A stretch of 11,690 bases of DNA from Desulfomicrobium sp. (GCA_003542385.1 DPKT01000222.1:1-11690); one strand, 5' to 3'; counted from the first letter of the stretch, positions 1 to 6,243 are shown. A program made the numbers and translations. Notes: generated by a model from the letters alone, not told the origin.

Positions 1-239
1 CGGACGAACGTCGCCTCCGGCAGCCCGCAGGCCTTGAGCAGGCGCCGGCCGTCGCGGTCCGGATTGAAGGGGGATTTTTCCGGACCGAAGCGCAGTTCCA
101 GCGACCCGGCCTGACCGCCGCCCGTGCCTAAGCCGTGGTCCGGGCGCGAGAGGCGGATAAAACCGCGATCGAGAACCGCCGGTTCCATGCCGTCGGGGAT
201 GCTCACCCGCAGCCCGTCCCAGCGCAGTTCCCGGGTCAT
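1..239 (-). CDS. Hypothetical protein, 3'-truncated by the window edge
   Basis: An open frame starts at ATG 239-237 and continues without a stop for 79 codons to the left edge, so only the N-terminal part is visible. The protein begins MTRELRWDGLRVSIPDGMEP and has no signal peptide or membrane segment, so it is probably cytoplasmic. A glycine-rich stretch (GTGGG) precedes SLELRFGPEK, which reads like alternating beta strands. I do not recognise the family. The start codon overlaps the stop of the upstream secreted-protein gene as ATGA and has no clear Shine-Dalgarno of its own, so translation is probably coupled to that gene. The intact frame, coding-like composition and coupling make it a likely real gene, but its function is unknown. 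Confidence 0.7.
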   Translation of the reverse strand, partial: MTRELRWDGLRVSIPDGMEPAVLDRGFIRLSRPDHGLGTGGGQAGSLELRFGPEKSPFNPDRDGRRLLKACGLPEATFV

Positions 240-838
240 TGGGGGATGAGCAGCCTGTAGTCGAGCATGTGGGCCGGGGTGGGGCCGTCCGCACGGCCGG
301 GGGCGGAGGCGCTCTTGGCGTCCTGGCAGGCGTCCTCCCGCAGCCACAGGGAGCGCAGGGTCATCTTCACGGAGTTCTCCGTCTTGGAATTGTCGTCCCT
401 GCTGTGCGTCAGCTCCAGATTGACCTGCTCGCCGCGGTTGTCGTGAAAGCTCCATTTCCAGGACATGACGGTCTGGAAGGGGTCCCCGCGCCACTCCAGG
501 GGCTTGCCGAAGCGTTCCCGATAGCGCGCGAGCAGGTTGTCGAAGAATTGGCGGGAGTCGTCGTCGAATTTGAGCTTGATGCGGACGATCCGGCCGATCT
601 CATTGCAGTTGGCGTAGGCCACGGAGCCGCTTCGGATGCCGGGTGCGTGGCCCGGCATGAGCTGGATCTCCATGAGGTGGCGCTCCTGGGAGAGGGGGAT
701 TTCTGTGTGCATGCTGCAGATGTCGTGGATGGTCGAGATGTCCTCGCCCAGAACGATGCCGCCGAGGGATGTCGGGAAAACTTGGGCCTGGACAGAAGAG
801 GCCATGAAAAGCCAAAGGAAAAGCATGAGGTATTTCAT
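236..838 (-). CDS. Secreted/periplasmic protein of unknown function (200 aa)
   Basis: The first 18 residues form a typical Sec signal peptide: MKYL, a hydrophobic core (LFLWLFMASS) and the cleavage-like site VQA|QV. The mature protein of about 180 residues should be periplasmic. It contains cysteines near residues 41 and 78, a charged middle part (KLKFDDDSRQFFDNLLARYRE) and a strand-rich section ending near LRSLW. The pattern of a short exported domain with the phrase RYRERFGKPLEW recalls small periplasmic proteins of unknown function in proteobacteria, but I cannot name a family. The start at 838 has a poor Shine-Dalgarno; a weak promoter-like sequence just upstream would give a nearly leaderless transcript. 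It is transcribed divergently from the phosphatase gene and its stop overlaps the next gene's start by 4 nt. Confidence 0.8.
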   Translation of the reverse strand: MKYLMLFLWLFMASSVQAQVFPTSLGGIVLGEDISTIHDICSMHTEIPLSQERHLMEIQLMPGHAPGIRSGSVAYANCNEIGRIVRIKLKFDDDSRQFFDNLLARYRERFGKPLEWRGDPFQTVMSWKWSFHDNRGEQVNLELTHSRDDNSKTENSVKMTLRSLWLREDACQDAKSASAPGRADGPTPAHMLDYRLLIPQ

Positions 839-844
839 GACAGA

Positions 845-874
845 ACTCTATTCCAGCGTCGCGCCGCTTGTCCA
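845..874 (-). promoter_or_regulatory. Weak candidate sigma-70 promoter for the secreted-protein gene
   Basis: On the minus strand TGGACA (874-869) is followed after 18 nt by TAGAGT (850-845), matching the -35 and -10 consensus at about 5/6 and 4/6 positions. Initiation would fall almost at the ATG at 838, consistent with the lack of a good ribosome binding site there. This is pattern matching by eye only. Confidence 0.25.
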
Positions 875-890
875 GACGCGCTGACAGGGA

Positions 891-896
891 AAGGAG
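891..896 (+). promoter_or_regulatory. Strong ribosome binding site for GTG 903
   Basis: AAGGAG lies 6 nt before a GTG at 903-905. It is one of the best Shine-Dalgarno sequences in the window and marks GTG 903 as the original start of the phosphatase gene, although an in-frame TGA follows at 969-971. The next in-frame ATG, at 1053, has no comparable site. Confidence 0.7.
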
Positions 897-902
897 ACCG
901 AA

Positions 903-1052
903 GTGACCAGGACTCTCTTCTACTTTGCGTTCATGCTCGCCACGCTGACCTTTTACGGGGGCGAGGTCTGACCTTTCGTCGAGTCGCTTCCGGTCTGGAA
1001 GTTCGCCCTGACTCTCGGTGTTCATCTCGCGATCGCCCTGGCGCTGCGGCAG
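903..1052 (+). other. N-terminal segment of the phosphatase gene, separated by an in-frame TGA
   Basis: This stretch is in the same frame as the phosphatase CDS that is open from 1053. From GTG 903 it reads VTRTLFYFAFMLATLTFYGGEV, a good first membrane helix, then TGA at 969-971 (codon 23). It resumes with PFVESLPVWKFALTLGVHLA and LALRQ, a good second helix, directly into the ATG at 1053. Both sides look like genuine membrane-protein coding sequence. Read through, the gene would be 903-2441, 512 codons. The TGA could be a nonsense mutation of TGG (Trp), a sequencing error, or a recoded (selenocysteine or readthrough) codon. The 22-codon piece could alternatively act as a leader peptide, but the continuity of the frame argues that it belongs to the main gene. 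Confidence 0.65.
981..1014 (+). promoter_or_regulatory. SECIS-like hairpin downstream of the in-frame TGA (speculative)
   Basis: A perfect upper stem CTTCC (987-991) / GGAAG (997-1001) closes a 5-nt loop GGTCT (992-996). An outer 5-bp helix GAGTC (981-985) / GACTC (1010-1014) can form around it with an asymmetric internal loop. The loop starts 20 nt after the TGA at 969-971 and begins with GG. Bacterial selenocysteine insertion elements are known as hairpins immediately after the UGA with a G at the start of the apical loop; the E. coli fdhF loop contains GGUCU at a similar distance. The same bases also encode LPVWK, so chance formation is quite possible. Confidence 0.3.
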
Positions 1053-2441
1053 ATGCTCATCCGTCGTTTCGTCCTGCCCCTGCCGATTCACCGTCAATCA
1101 ACGCGCCTGCTGTCGCTGGATTTCGGGATATTCATCGCGGCCGGCCTTGGTGTCGGCGTGTATCACCATCTTTTCTGGGGCTTCCCGGTCTTCAGCGGCG
1201 TCGAGATCGTCGTCGGGTTCGCCACCATCGGGCTCTTCGCCGCCTTGGACCTGAGCCTCGAGTGGGAGCACAGGGTCATCGTCCAGGCCGACATGTCCGC
1301 CGGAAGCCTCCCCGGACCCGAGTCCTTTTTTCCCCAGACCAGGCGCTTCGCCTATCTCGCCACGGGCATCATCTTTTTCGTCACCCTGATCCTGCTGATG
1401 CTGCTCATGCGCGACATCTCCTGGCTCCAGGCCCAGGAGCGTGCCGCCGAGAACCTTTCATCCCTGCTGTGGTCCGTGGTCTGGGAAGTGCTTTTCGTCA
1501 TGGGCATTCTCCTGGCCCTGACCCTGGTCCTGGTCTATTCCTACGCGCGCAACCTCAAGATGCTCTTCCGGAATCAGACCACGGTCCTTGAAATGGTCAG
1601 CCGGGGGCAGCTTGACACCAAGGTGCCCGTGGTCACCAACGACGAGTTCGCGGTCATCGCCGGCTACACCAACACCATGATCGACCGGCTGATCGAGCGG
1701 GAGCGGATGGTCCACGGCCTGGAGCTGGCCAGGCAGATCCAGGCCAACCTGCTGCCGTCCACGTCGCCCTTTCTGCCCGGCGTGCAGATATACGGGGCCA
1801 GCGTCTTCTGCGAGGAAACGGGCGGGGATTTCTACGACTTCATGGTCCGCGACGGCCTGCACGGTCCGGAACTAATCATCCTGATCGGCGACGTGACCGG
1901 CCACGGCGTGGGGGCCGCCCTGCTCATGGCCTCCATCCGCGCCTACATGAAGGCCCTGCTGCTGCAGCGTCTCGACCTGTCCGAGGTCATGAACAGGACC
2001 AACGCCCTCATCCACGCCGACGTCGACGACAGCGGGAATTTCGTCACGGCCTTCGTCCTGTCCTACTGTCCGCTCACGCGCAGGGCCGCATGGGTCGGGG
2101 CCGGACACGACCCAGCGTGGTTCGTGCCGTCGGCCGGAGGACCGGTCCGCACCTTCGCCGGTCGGGACATTCCCCTCGGCGTGGACCCCAAGTGGCCGTA
2201 CACGAAATATTCGGAACCCCTCGCAGGCGGTCTGCTGGTCATGGGGACGGACGGAATCTGGGAGTCCCTGGGTCGGGACGGCGAGATGTTCGGCAAGGAC
2301 CGCCTGCTTCAGGTGGTCCGGGGCAGCGTGCATGAGCCTCCGCAGGACATCGCCGCCCGCATTTTCGAGGCCGTCGAGAAATTCACCAGTGGCGGCCGCG
2401 TGGAGGACGACCGCACCGTGGTCATTGCGCGTCTGGCGTAG
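1053..2441 (+). CDS. Membrane-bound HAMP-PP2C (SpoIIE/RsbU-type) serine phosphatase
   Basis: This is predicted to dephosphorylate a phosphoserine on a STAS-domain anti-anti-sigma protein, in response to a signal sensed at the membrane. Numbered from ATG 1053, four hydrophobic helices are visible (about 20-42, 48-68, 95-118 and 135-163). Then come a HAMP linker (about 165-215, with NDEFAVIAGYTNTMIDRL) and a PP2C/SpoIIE domain (about 225-460). Metal-binding and core motifs are intact: GGDFYD (257-262), IGDVTGHG (278-285), AGHDPAW, MGTDGIWES (D400) and DDRT (452-455). The true start is probably GTG 903, which would add two more helices, but TGA 969-971 interrupts that frame. ATG 1053 is simply the first ATG after it and lacks a Shine-Dalgarno. 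Its stop overlaps the end of the convergent STAS gene by 20 nt. The catalytic domain call is secure; the start and membrane topology are not. Confidence 0.9.
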   Translation: MLIRRFVLPLPIHRQSTRLLSLDFGIFIAAGLGVGVYHHLFWGFPVFSGVEIVVGFATIGLFAALDLSLEWEHRVIVQADMSAGSLPGPESFFPQTRRFAYLATGIIFFVTLILLMLLMRDISWLQAQERAAENLSSLLWSVVWEVLFVMGILLALTLVLVYSYARNLKMLFRNQTTVLEMVSRGQLDTKVPVVTNDEFAVIAGYTNTMIDRLIERERMVHGLELARQIQANLLPSTSPFLPGVQIYGASVFCEETGGDFYDFMVRDGLHGPELIILIGDVTGHGVGAALLMASIRAYMKALLLQRLDLSEVMNRTNALIHADVDDSGNFVTAFVLSYCPLTRRAAWVGAGHDPAWFVPSAGGPVRTFAGRDIPLGVDPKWPYTKYSEPLAGGLLVMGTDGIWESLGRDGEMFGKDRLLQVVRGSVHEPPQDIAARIFEAVEKFTSGGRVEDDRTVVIARLA

Positions 2442-2775
2442 CGTCGATTTCCTGCATGGCGTGGGCCATGTCGGCGTGCATGGCGAAAATCCGGTTGTAA
2501 CCGGAAATGTCGAAAATTTCGGCGATATAATCCCTGACGCCGCAGATCATGACCGTCCCGCCGCGCGGATTCAGCCGCTGGTAGCTCATGACCAGGACGC
2601 GCAGACCGGCGCTGTTGATGTATTCCAGCTCCGAAAAGTCCATGACCAGGTGCCTGACCCCGCTTTCCAGGCTGAGCAGGACCTTTTTCTCGAGTTCGGG
2701 CGTGCTGGTCGAGTCGAGGCGTCCGCTGACCAGGAAAACGGCCGCGCGGGGGGGTTCTATCTGCCGGAGGTGCAT
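2422..2775 (-). CDS. STAS-domain anti-sigma factor antagonist (RsbV/SpoIIAA-like)
   Basis: This 117-residue protein is almost entirely a STAS domain. It begins MHLRQIEPPRAAVFLVSGRL, followed by D-STSTPELE, then a buried strand HLVMDFSEL and the hallmark EYINSAGLRVL. By homology with SpoIIAA/RsbV, Ser55 in INSAG is the residue phosphorylated by the partner kinase and dephosphorylated by a PP2C phosphatase. Unphosphorylated antagonist would bind the kinase/anti-sigma protein and release its target. The start at 2775 has AGGAG 5 nt upstream and overlaps the end of the kinase gene by 19 nt, a typical translationally coupled pair. The gene is convergent with the PP2C phosphatase, overlapping it by 20 nt. 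The same frame stays open antisense to the downstream ABC gene, but the Shine-Dalgarno and domain boundary fix the start here. Confidence 0.92.
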   Translation of the reverse strand: MHLRQIEPPRAAVFLVSGRLDSTSTPELEKKVLLSLESGVRHLVMDFSELEYINSAGLRVLVMSYQRLNPRGGTVMICGVRDYIAEIFDISGYNRIFAMHADMAHAMQEIDATPDAQ

Positions 2776-3200
2776 GCGTTCTCCTGAATGCTTTTGGCGA
2801 TGGTGATCCGTGTGCGGTTGAAGCCGTCGAACCGGGAATATTCCATCCGCGTGGCCAGATTGCGGACCAGGCACAGGCCCATGCCGCCGATCTTGACGTC
2901 TCCGGGCTGCAGGCATTTCCGGCTGGCGTGCGCGGTGGGGTCGAAAGGGGGGCCCGAGTCCACGATTTCCACCGTCATGTCGTCGCCGCTGTCCGAGATG
3001 CCGACACGGATGCCCCTGTCCTCTCCCGGGCGCGCGCCGTGGGCGATGCAGTTCGAGACGAGCTCGTCGATGACGAGCCCGAGCCTGTAGCGCACCGACG
3101 GCGGCAGCCCCAGGGCGTCGGCGAACTCCTCGACGGCCGCGAGGAGCTCGGCCTGGTCTTCTTCGGGCCGGTTCAGGGCAAAATCGAATTTGGCGATCAT
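2757..3200 (-). CDS. RsbW-like serine kinase / anti-sigma factor (HATPase_c)
   Basis: This 147-residue protein is a compact GHKL ATPase of the RsbW/SpoIIAB type. Visible motifs are the N-box IDELVSNCIAHG (Glu46, Asn50), the G1 box VDSGPPFDP (Asp81) and the G2 box GGMGLCLVRN (about 105-114), in the expected order and spacing. By family knowledge it would bind ATP, phosphorylate Ser55 of the adjacent STAS protein, and sequester a sigma factor or another output protein when not engaged. No sigma factor gene lies in the window, so the target is unknown. I chose ATG 3200 (MIAKFDFALN), preceded by AAGGA 4 nt upstream. A longer frame to 3284 would run into the neighbouring ABC gene and lacks domain support. 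It is first in a two-gene operon with the STAS gene. Confidence 0.9.
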   Translation of the reverse strand: MIAKFDFALNRPEEDQAELLAAVEEFADALGLPPSVRYRLGLVIDELVSNCIAHGARPGEDRGIRVGISDSGDDMTVEIVDSGPPFDPTAHASRKCLQPGDVKIGGMGLCLVRNLATRMEYSRFDGFNRTRITIAKSIQENACTSGR

Positions 3201-3216
3201 GGCGTCCTTTTCTCTT

Positions 3217-3245
3217 CGCATAGAGTAGGGTAGGCGTGAGGTCAA
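3217..3245 (-). promoter_or_regulatory. Candidate sigma-70 promoter for the kinase-STAS operon
   Basis: On the minus strand TTGACC (3245-3240, 5/6 to the -35 consensus) is followed after exactly 17 nt by TATGCG (3222-3217, TAT- match to the -10). It lies in the 73-bp divergent gap before the ABC exporter gene and would give a leader of about 10 nt for the kinase start at 3200. No equally good promoter for the plus-strand ABC gene was seen in the gap. Confidence 0.4.
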
Positions 3246-3273
3246 ACCGCAACCCGGAGGAACGGGGCAGTTC

Positions 3274-5760
3274 ATGGTCACCAAGCGGACCCTCTATTCG
3301 TGGGTACTCGAAAAGAACGTGCGCTGGCAGGCGCTCATCGTCCTGCTGGTCGTGGCCACCGTGGGCATCCGCATCTTCCCGCTGGAGCTGCAGAAGCGCA
3401 TCGTCAACGAGGCCATCGGCCTTGGCGACATGGACCTGCTCATCCTGTACTGCCTGCTCTACCTGGGCGCGGTGCTCCTGGCCAGCAGCCTCAAGTTCAT
3501 CATCAACCTCCTGCAGGCCTTCATCGGGCAGACCACGCTCGAGCGCATGCGCAGAAGCCTCTTCGCGCACATCCTGAGCCTGCCCATGTCCTTTTTCCGC
3601 ACCATCCAGCCCGGCCAGGTCATCAATTCCCTGATCAACGAGCTGGCCTCGGTTTCGGGGTTCATCGGCAGCGCCGTCTCCGTGCCCCTGATCAACGTCT
3701 GCACGCTGCTGGCCATGGGCGGGTACCTCTTCTACCTGAACCCTCTGCTGGCGTGCCTGAGCTTCGTCATCTACCCCCTGCAGATCGTCATCGTGCCGAA
3801 ACTGCAGAAACGCGGCAACGAGGCCAACCGCCACCGGGTCAACGTCAGCCGGGCCATCTCCGGCAGCATCGGCGAGGTGATCACGGGCGTCCACGAAGTG
3901 CACGGCCACGCCGCCTTCGCCCTGGAGAACGAAAAGTTCTACGGTCAGACCCAGCAGCTCCTGCAGGCCAACAACCGCATGAACGCCTACCGCTACGGCA
4001 TCAAGTTCGCCAACAACTTCTTCGAGCACCTCGGCCCCTTCATCCTCTTCCTCGTCGGCGGCGGCATGACCATCCGCGGCCTCTTCGACCTCGGAGCCCT
4101 GGTGGCCTTCCTCTCGGCCTACTCGAGCCTGAGCGAGCCGTGGCGGGAGCTCATGGATTTCTACCAGCTCAAGGAAGACAGCCTCGTGCGCTACAAGAAT
4201 GTCATGGCCGCCTTCGACGTCGCCCCGGAGCACCTTCTCGTGCCCGTGGACCGCGGCGTCCATCGCTTCCGCGGCGACATCGAACTGCGCGGCGTGACCT
4301 TCCGCACCCCCGAGGGGACGCGGCTCATCGAGGACGTGAACCTGCACGTGCGCCCGGGCGAGATGGTCGCCCTGGTGGGCTTTTCGGGCAGCGGCAAGTC
4401 GACCCTGGCCAAGGTCGTGTCCCAGCTCATGCCCTACACCGAGGGGCAGGCGCGTATCGACGGCAACGAGGTCCGGACCCTGACCAAGCTCGATGTGGCC
4501 GAAAACGTGGGCATGGTCCCGCAGCACCCCTTCATCTTCAGCGGCAGCGTCCGCGACAACCTCCTCTACGCGAGCCGCTCCAGCGCCGCCAACGGAGTTC
4601 CGGGCTTCATCACCCCGGATCTGGACCGTATCATCGAGGTGCTGCAGCAGGTCGGCCTGTTCCTGGATGTCCTCAAGTTCGGCGGCCAGGCGGTCATCAC
4701 CCCCGATGAGAAGCCGGAGCTGGTGGAGCGCGTCCTGGCCATGCGCCGCCTCTTCCGCCAGCGTTACGAAGGCGACTTCCTGGACGACATCGAATTCCTG
4801 GACCCCGACCGGTACATGGATTTCGGCTCCATCGCCCAGAACATCGTCTTCGGGGATTTCATAGACCGGCGCGTCAGGTTCGAGGAGGCCCATCGCCACA
4901 AGCGCTTCGTGGCCTTTCTGGGGGAGATCGGGCTGGAGGAGGAGCTGGTCGGGTTCGGCGTCGTCGTGGCCAAGGCCACCGTCCCGATTCTGCGCTACGG
5001 GGCGCAGACCCCCGAACTCTACGCCGGAAGCCCGATCCCGCGGGAAGAGGTGGAGAAGTACGCAGTGGTCGTGGACGAGCTGGCCTCCCGCACTCAGGCC
5101 GATCTCAAGGCCGCCTCCCGCACCCTCCTGCTGCGGCTGGCCCTGAATTTCGTCCAGGGCAGGCACAAGACGGTGCGCATGCCGGAGAATCTCAAGGAAC
5201 GTCTCCTCATGGCCAGGCGGGAGTTCCGCGAAACCTTCGCCCGCTCCGGCCAGGGTGCGCTGCGCTTCTACGAACCGGACCTCTATGTGGAGTCGCGCAG
5301 CATCCGCGACAACATCCTCTTCGGACAACCCAAACCGGGGCGGCCCGGCGCCATGGACCGCATCAGCGAGCATCTGGTGCAGCTGCTCATCGAGGAGGGG
5401 GTGCTGGAGAGCATCGTGGAGCTGGGGCTCGAGTTCCAGGTCGGGAGCATGGGCGAGTACCTCTCGGGCGGACAGCGCCAGAAGATCGCGCTGGCCCGGG
5501 TATTCCTGAAAGCGCCGCCGGTCTACATCCTCGACGAGGCCACGTCGGCCCTGGACAACGCCTCCCAGGCCCGGGTCCAGAATTTCCTGAAGGCCGTGCG
5601 CGGCAGGCACACGGTCATCTCCGTCGTCCATCGTCTGGACACGGTGTCCCATTACGACCGCATCGTGGTCATGAAAGCCGGAAAGATCGTGGAGAGCGGT
5701 CCGTACGACGAACTCATGGCCGCCAAGGGGGTGCTGCATGATCTCGTCGCAAAGGCCTGA
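3274..5760 (+). CDS. ABC exporter (fused TMD-NBD) with an enlarged, repeat-containing ATPase domain
   Basis: This 828-residue half-transporter is likely to act as a dimer in the inner membrane; its substrate is unknown. Six hydrophobic helices lie in residues 18-300 (for example FILFLVGGGMTIRGLF), as in type IV ABC exporters. The ATPase domain has Walker A GFSGSGKST (369-377), Q-loop Gln417, signature LSGGQ (730-734), Walker B VYILDE (750-755) and switch His786, all intact. The Q-loop to signature distance is about 313 residues instead of roughly 60, which explains the length above the usual 580-600. The insertion contains two degenerate copies of the segment after the Q-loop. GGAGG lies 13 nt upstream of ATG 3274, which is rather far. 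The next gene overlaps its end by 23 nt. All ATPase motifs are present, so the insertion is probably a family trait, not a defect. Confidence 0.92.
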   Translation: MVTKRTLYSWVLEKNVRWQALIVLLVVATVGIRIFPLELQKRIVNEAIGLGDMDLLILYCLLYLGAVLLASSLKFIINLLQAFIGQTTLERMRRSLFAHILSLPMSFFRTIQPGQVINSLINELASVSGFIGSAVSVPLINVCTLLAMGGYLFYLNPLLACLSFVIYPLQIVIVPKLQKRGNEANRHRVNVSRAISGSIGEVITGVHEVHGHAAFALENEKFYGQTQQLLQANNRMNAYRYGIKFANNFFEHLGPFILFLVGGGMTIRGLFDLGALVAFLSAYSSLSEPWRELMDFYQLKEDSLVRYKNVMAAFDVAPEHLLVPVDRGVHRFRGDIELRGVTFRTPEGTRLIEDVNLHVRPGEMVALVGFSGSGKSTLAKVVSQLMPYTEGQARIDGNEVRTLTKLDVAENVGMVPQHPFIFSGSVRDNLLYASRSSAANGVPGFITPDLDRIIEVLQQVGLFLDVLKFGGQAVITPDEKPELVERVLAMRRLFRQRYEGDFLDDIEFLDPDRYMDFGSIAQNIVFGDFIDRRVRFEEAHRHKRFVAFLGEIGLEEELVGFGVVVAKATVPILRYGAQTPELYAGSPIPREEVEKYAVVVDELASRTQADLKAASRTLLLRLALNFVQGRHKTVRMPENLKERLLMARREFRETFARSGQGALRFYEPDLYVESRSIRDNILFGQPKPGRPGAMDRISEHLVQLLIEEGVLESIVELGLEFQVGSMGEYLSGGQRQKIALARVFLKAPPVYILDEATSALDNASQARVQNFLKAVRGRHTVISVVHRLDTVSHYDRIVVMKAGKIVESGPYDELMAAKGVLHDLVAKA
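4522..5475 (+). repeat. Three diverged protein-level repeats in the ABC ATPase helical subdomain
   Basis: The segment downstream of the Q-loop recurs. SGSVRDNLLYA is at residues 423-433, GSIAQNIVFGD at 518-528 and RSIRDNILFGQ at 675-685. Copies two and three are preceded by DPDRYMDF and EPDLYVES. They also share an upstream helix, PELVERVLAMRRLFR (from 481) and PENLKERLLMARREFR (from 637), so the two units are offset by 156-157 residues. Each copy is followed by a helical stretch ending in a Gly/Val-rich turn; only the third leads into LSGGQ. Similarity is at protein level only; there is no obvious DNA repeat. Confidence 0.65.
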
Positions 5761-6232
5761 GACCCACGAGTGCGAACTGGACTGCAACCTGCGCGTGCTG
5801 CGGGAGCTGCCGTTCTTCGCGGGAATTCCCGCGGAGCTGCAGCGGGTCATGGCCTATCTCTGCGAACGCGAGGCCTTTTCGGCGGGCCAGACGGTGCTGG
5901 AGGAGGGGCAGCCGGCCGACGTCGCCGTGGCCGTCATCAGCGGGGCGCTGGTCATCGAGCGCGAGGGGGTGGTCCTCGGCCGTGTGGCCCAGGGCATGAG
6001 CGCCGGCGGTCTCGCCCTGCTCGGCGTTTTCCGCTCCCTCTACACCCTGCGGGCCGAGACGCAGACCGAGTGCCTGCTCATGCACAGACGCGCGCTCCTG
6101 CCCCAGCTCGTGGCCCGACCTGAGGCCCTGGCCGGCATGGTCCGGGAGGTCATCGGCAGCGTGGTGTTCTGGGACCACCAGAGGCTGGAGCGCGGCGGGG
6201 AGCCGCACGTTCACGGGCCCGGGGTGCTGTAG
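5738..6232 (+). CDS. Cyclic-nucleotide-binding-fold (Crp/PKA regulatory-like) protein
   Basis: This 164-residue soluble protein has the cNMP-binding jelly roll over residues 17-125. LRELPFFAGIPAELQ is the entry helix, EREAFSAGQTVLEEGQPAD the first strands, and VISGALVIERE follows. The phosphate-binding-cassette region is GGLALLGVFRSLYTLRAE (90-107). Canonical cAMP binders have G-E-L-A-L-L and an Arg; here the Glu is replaced by Gly91 while Arg99 is near the expected place, so ligand specificity may be altered or lost. No DNA-binding domain follows; the C-terminus is a short helix and a polar tail. Translation starts with AAGGGG 7 nt upstream, inside the ABC gene, giving a 23-nt overlap. This suggests it regulates or partners with that exporter, which is inference from context. 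Confidence 0.85.
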   Translation: MISSQRPETHECELDCNLRVLRELPFFAGIPAELQRVMAYLCEREAFSAGQTVLEEGQPADVAVAVISGALVIEREGVVLGRVAQGMSAGGLALLGVFRSLYTLRAETQTECLLMHRRALLPQLVARPEALAGMVREVIGSVVFWDHQRLERGGEPHVHGPGVL

Positions 6233-6240
6233 CCCGGCCC
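6215..6240. terminator. Possible hairpin between convergent operons
   Basis: GGGCC (6215-6219) and GGG (6221-6223) can pair with CCC (6233-6235) and GGCCC (6236-6240), leaving one bulged C and a loop that contains the end of the Crp-like gene. It sits exactly where two convergent transcription units meet, 11 bp apart. No U-tract follows on either strand, so it may only be a stabilising or weakly terminating structure. Confidence 0.3.
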
Positions 6241-6243
6241 GCC

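Noticed and set aside
903..971. The 22-codon frame as a stand-alone regulatory leader peptide
   Set aside because: It has no attenuator-like codon runs or following terminator, and its frame and membrane-helix character continue directly past the TGA into the phosphatase, so it is better explained as that gene's own N-terminus.
239..1591. A 450-codon plus-strand frame across the secreted-protein gene and the phosphatase start
   Set aside because: It is antisense to a gene with a clear signal peptide and out of frame with the phosphatase. The composition is shadow-like and there is no domain.
3201..3284. Longer start for the RsbW-like kinase at 3284
   Set aside because: It would add 28 residues with no domain role and overlap the start of the divergent ABC gene; ATG 3200 has a Shine-Dalgarno and matches the usual family N-terminus.
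2422..5850. A 1142-codon minus-strand open frame spanning the STAS gene and the antisense of the ABC exporter
   Set aside because: Only the last 117 codons encode a protein domain (STAS) with its own Shine-Dalgarno. The rest is the mirror of a well-supported ABC gene, with low-complexity E/A/V/H/D-rich translation typical of antisense frames in GC-rich DNA.
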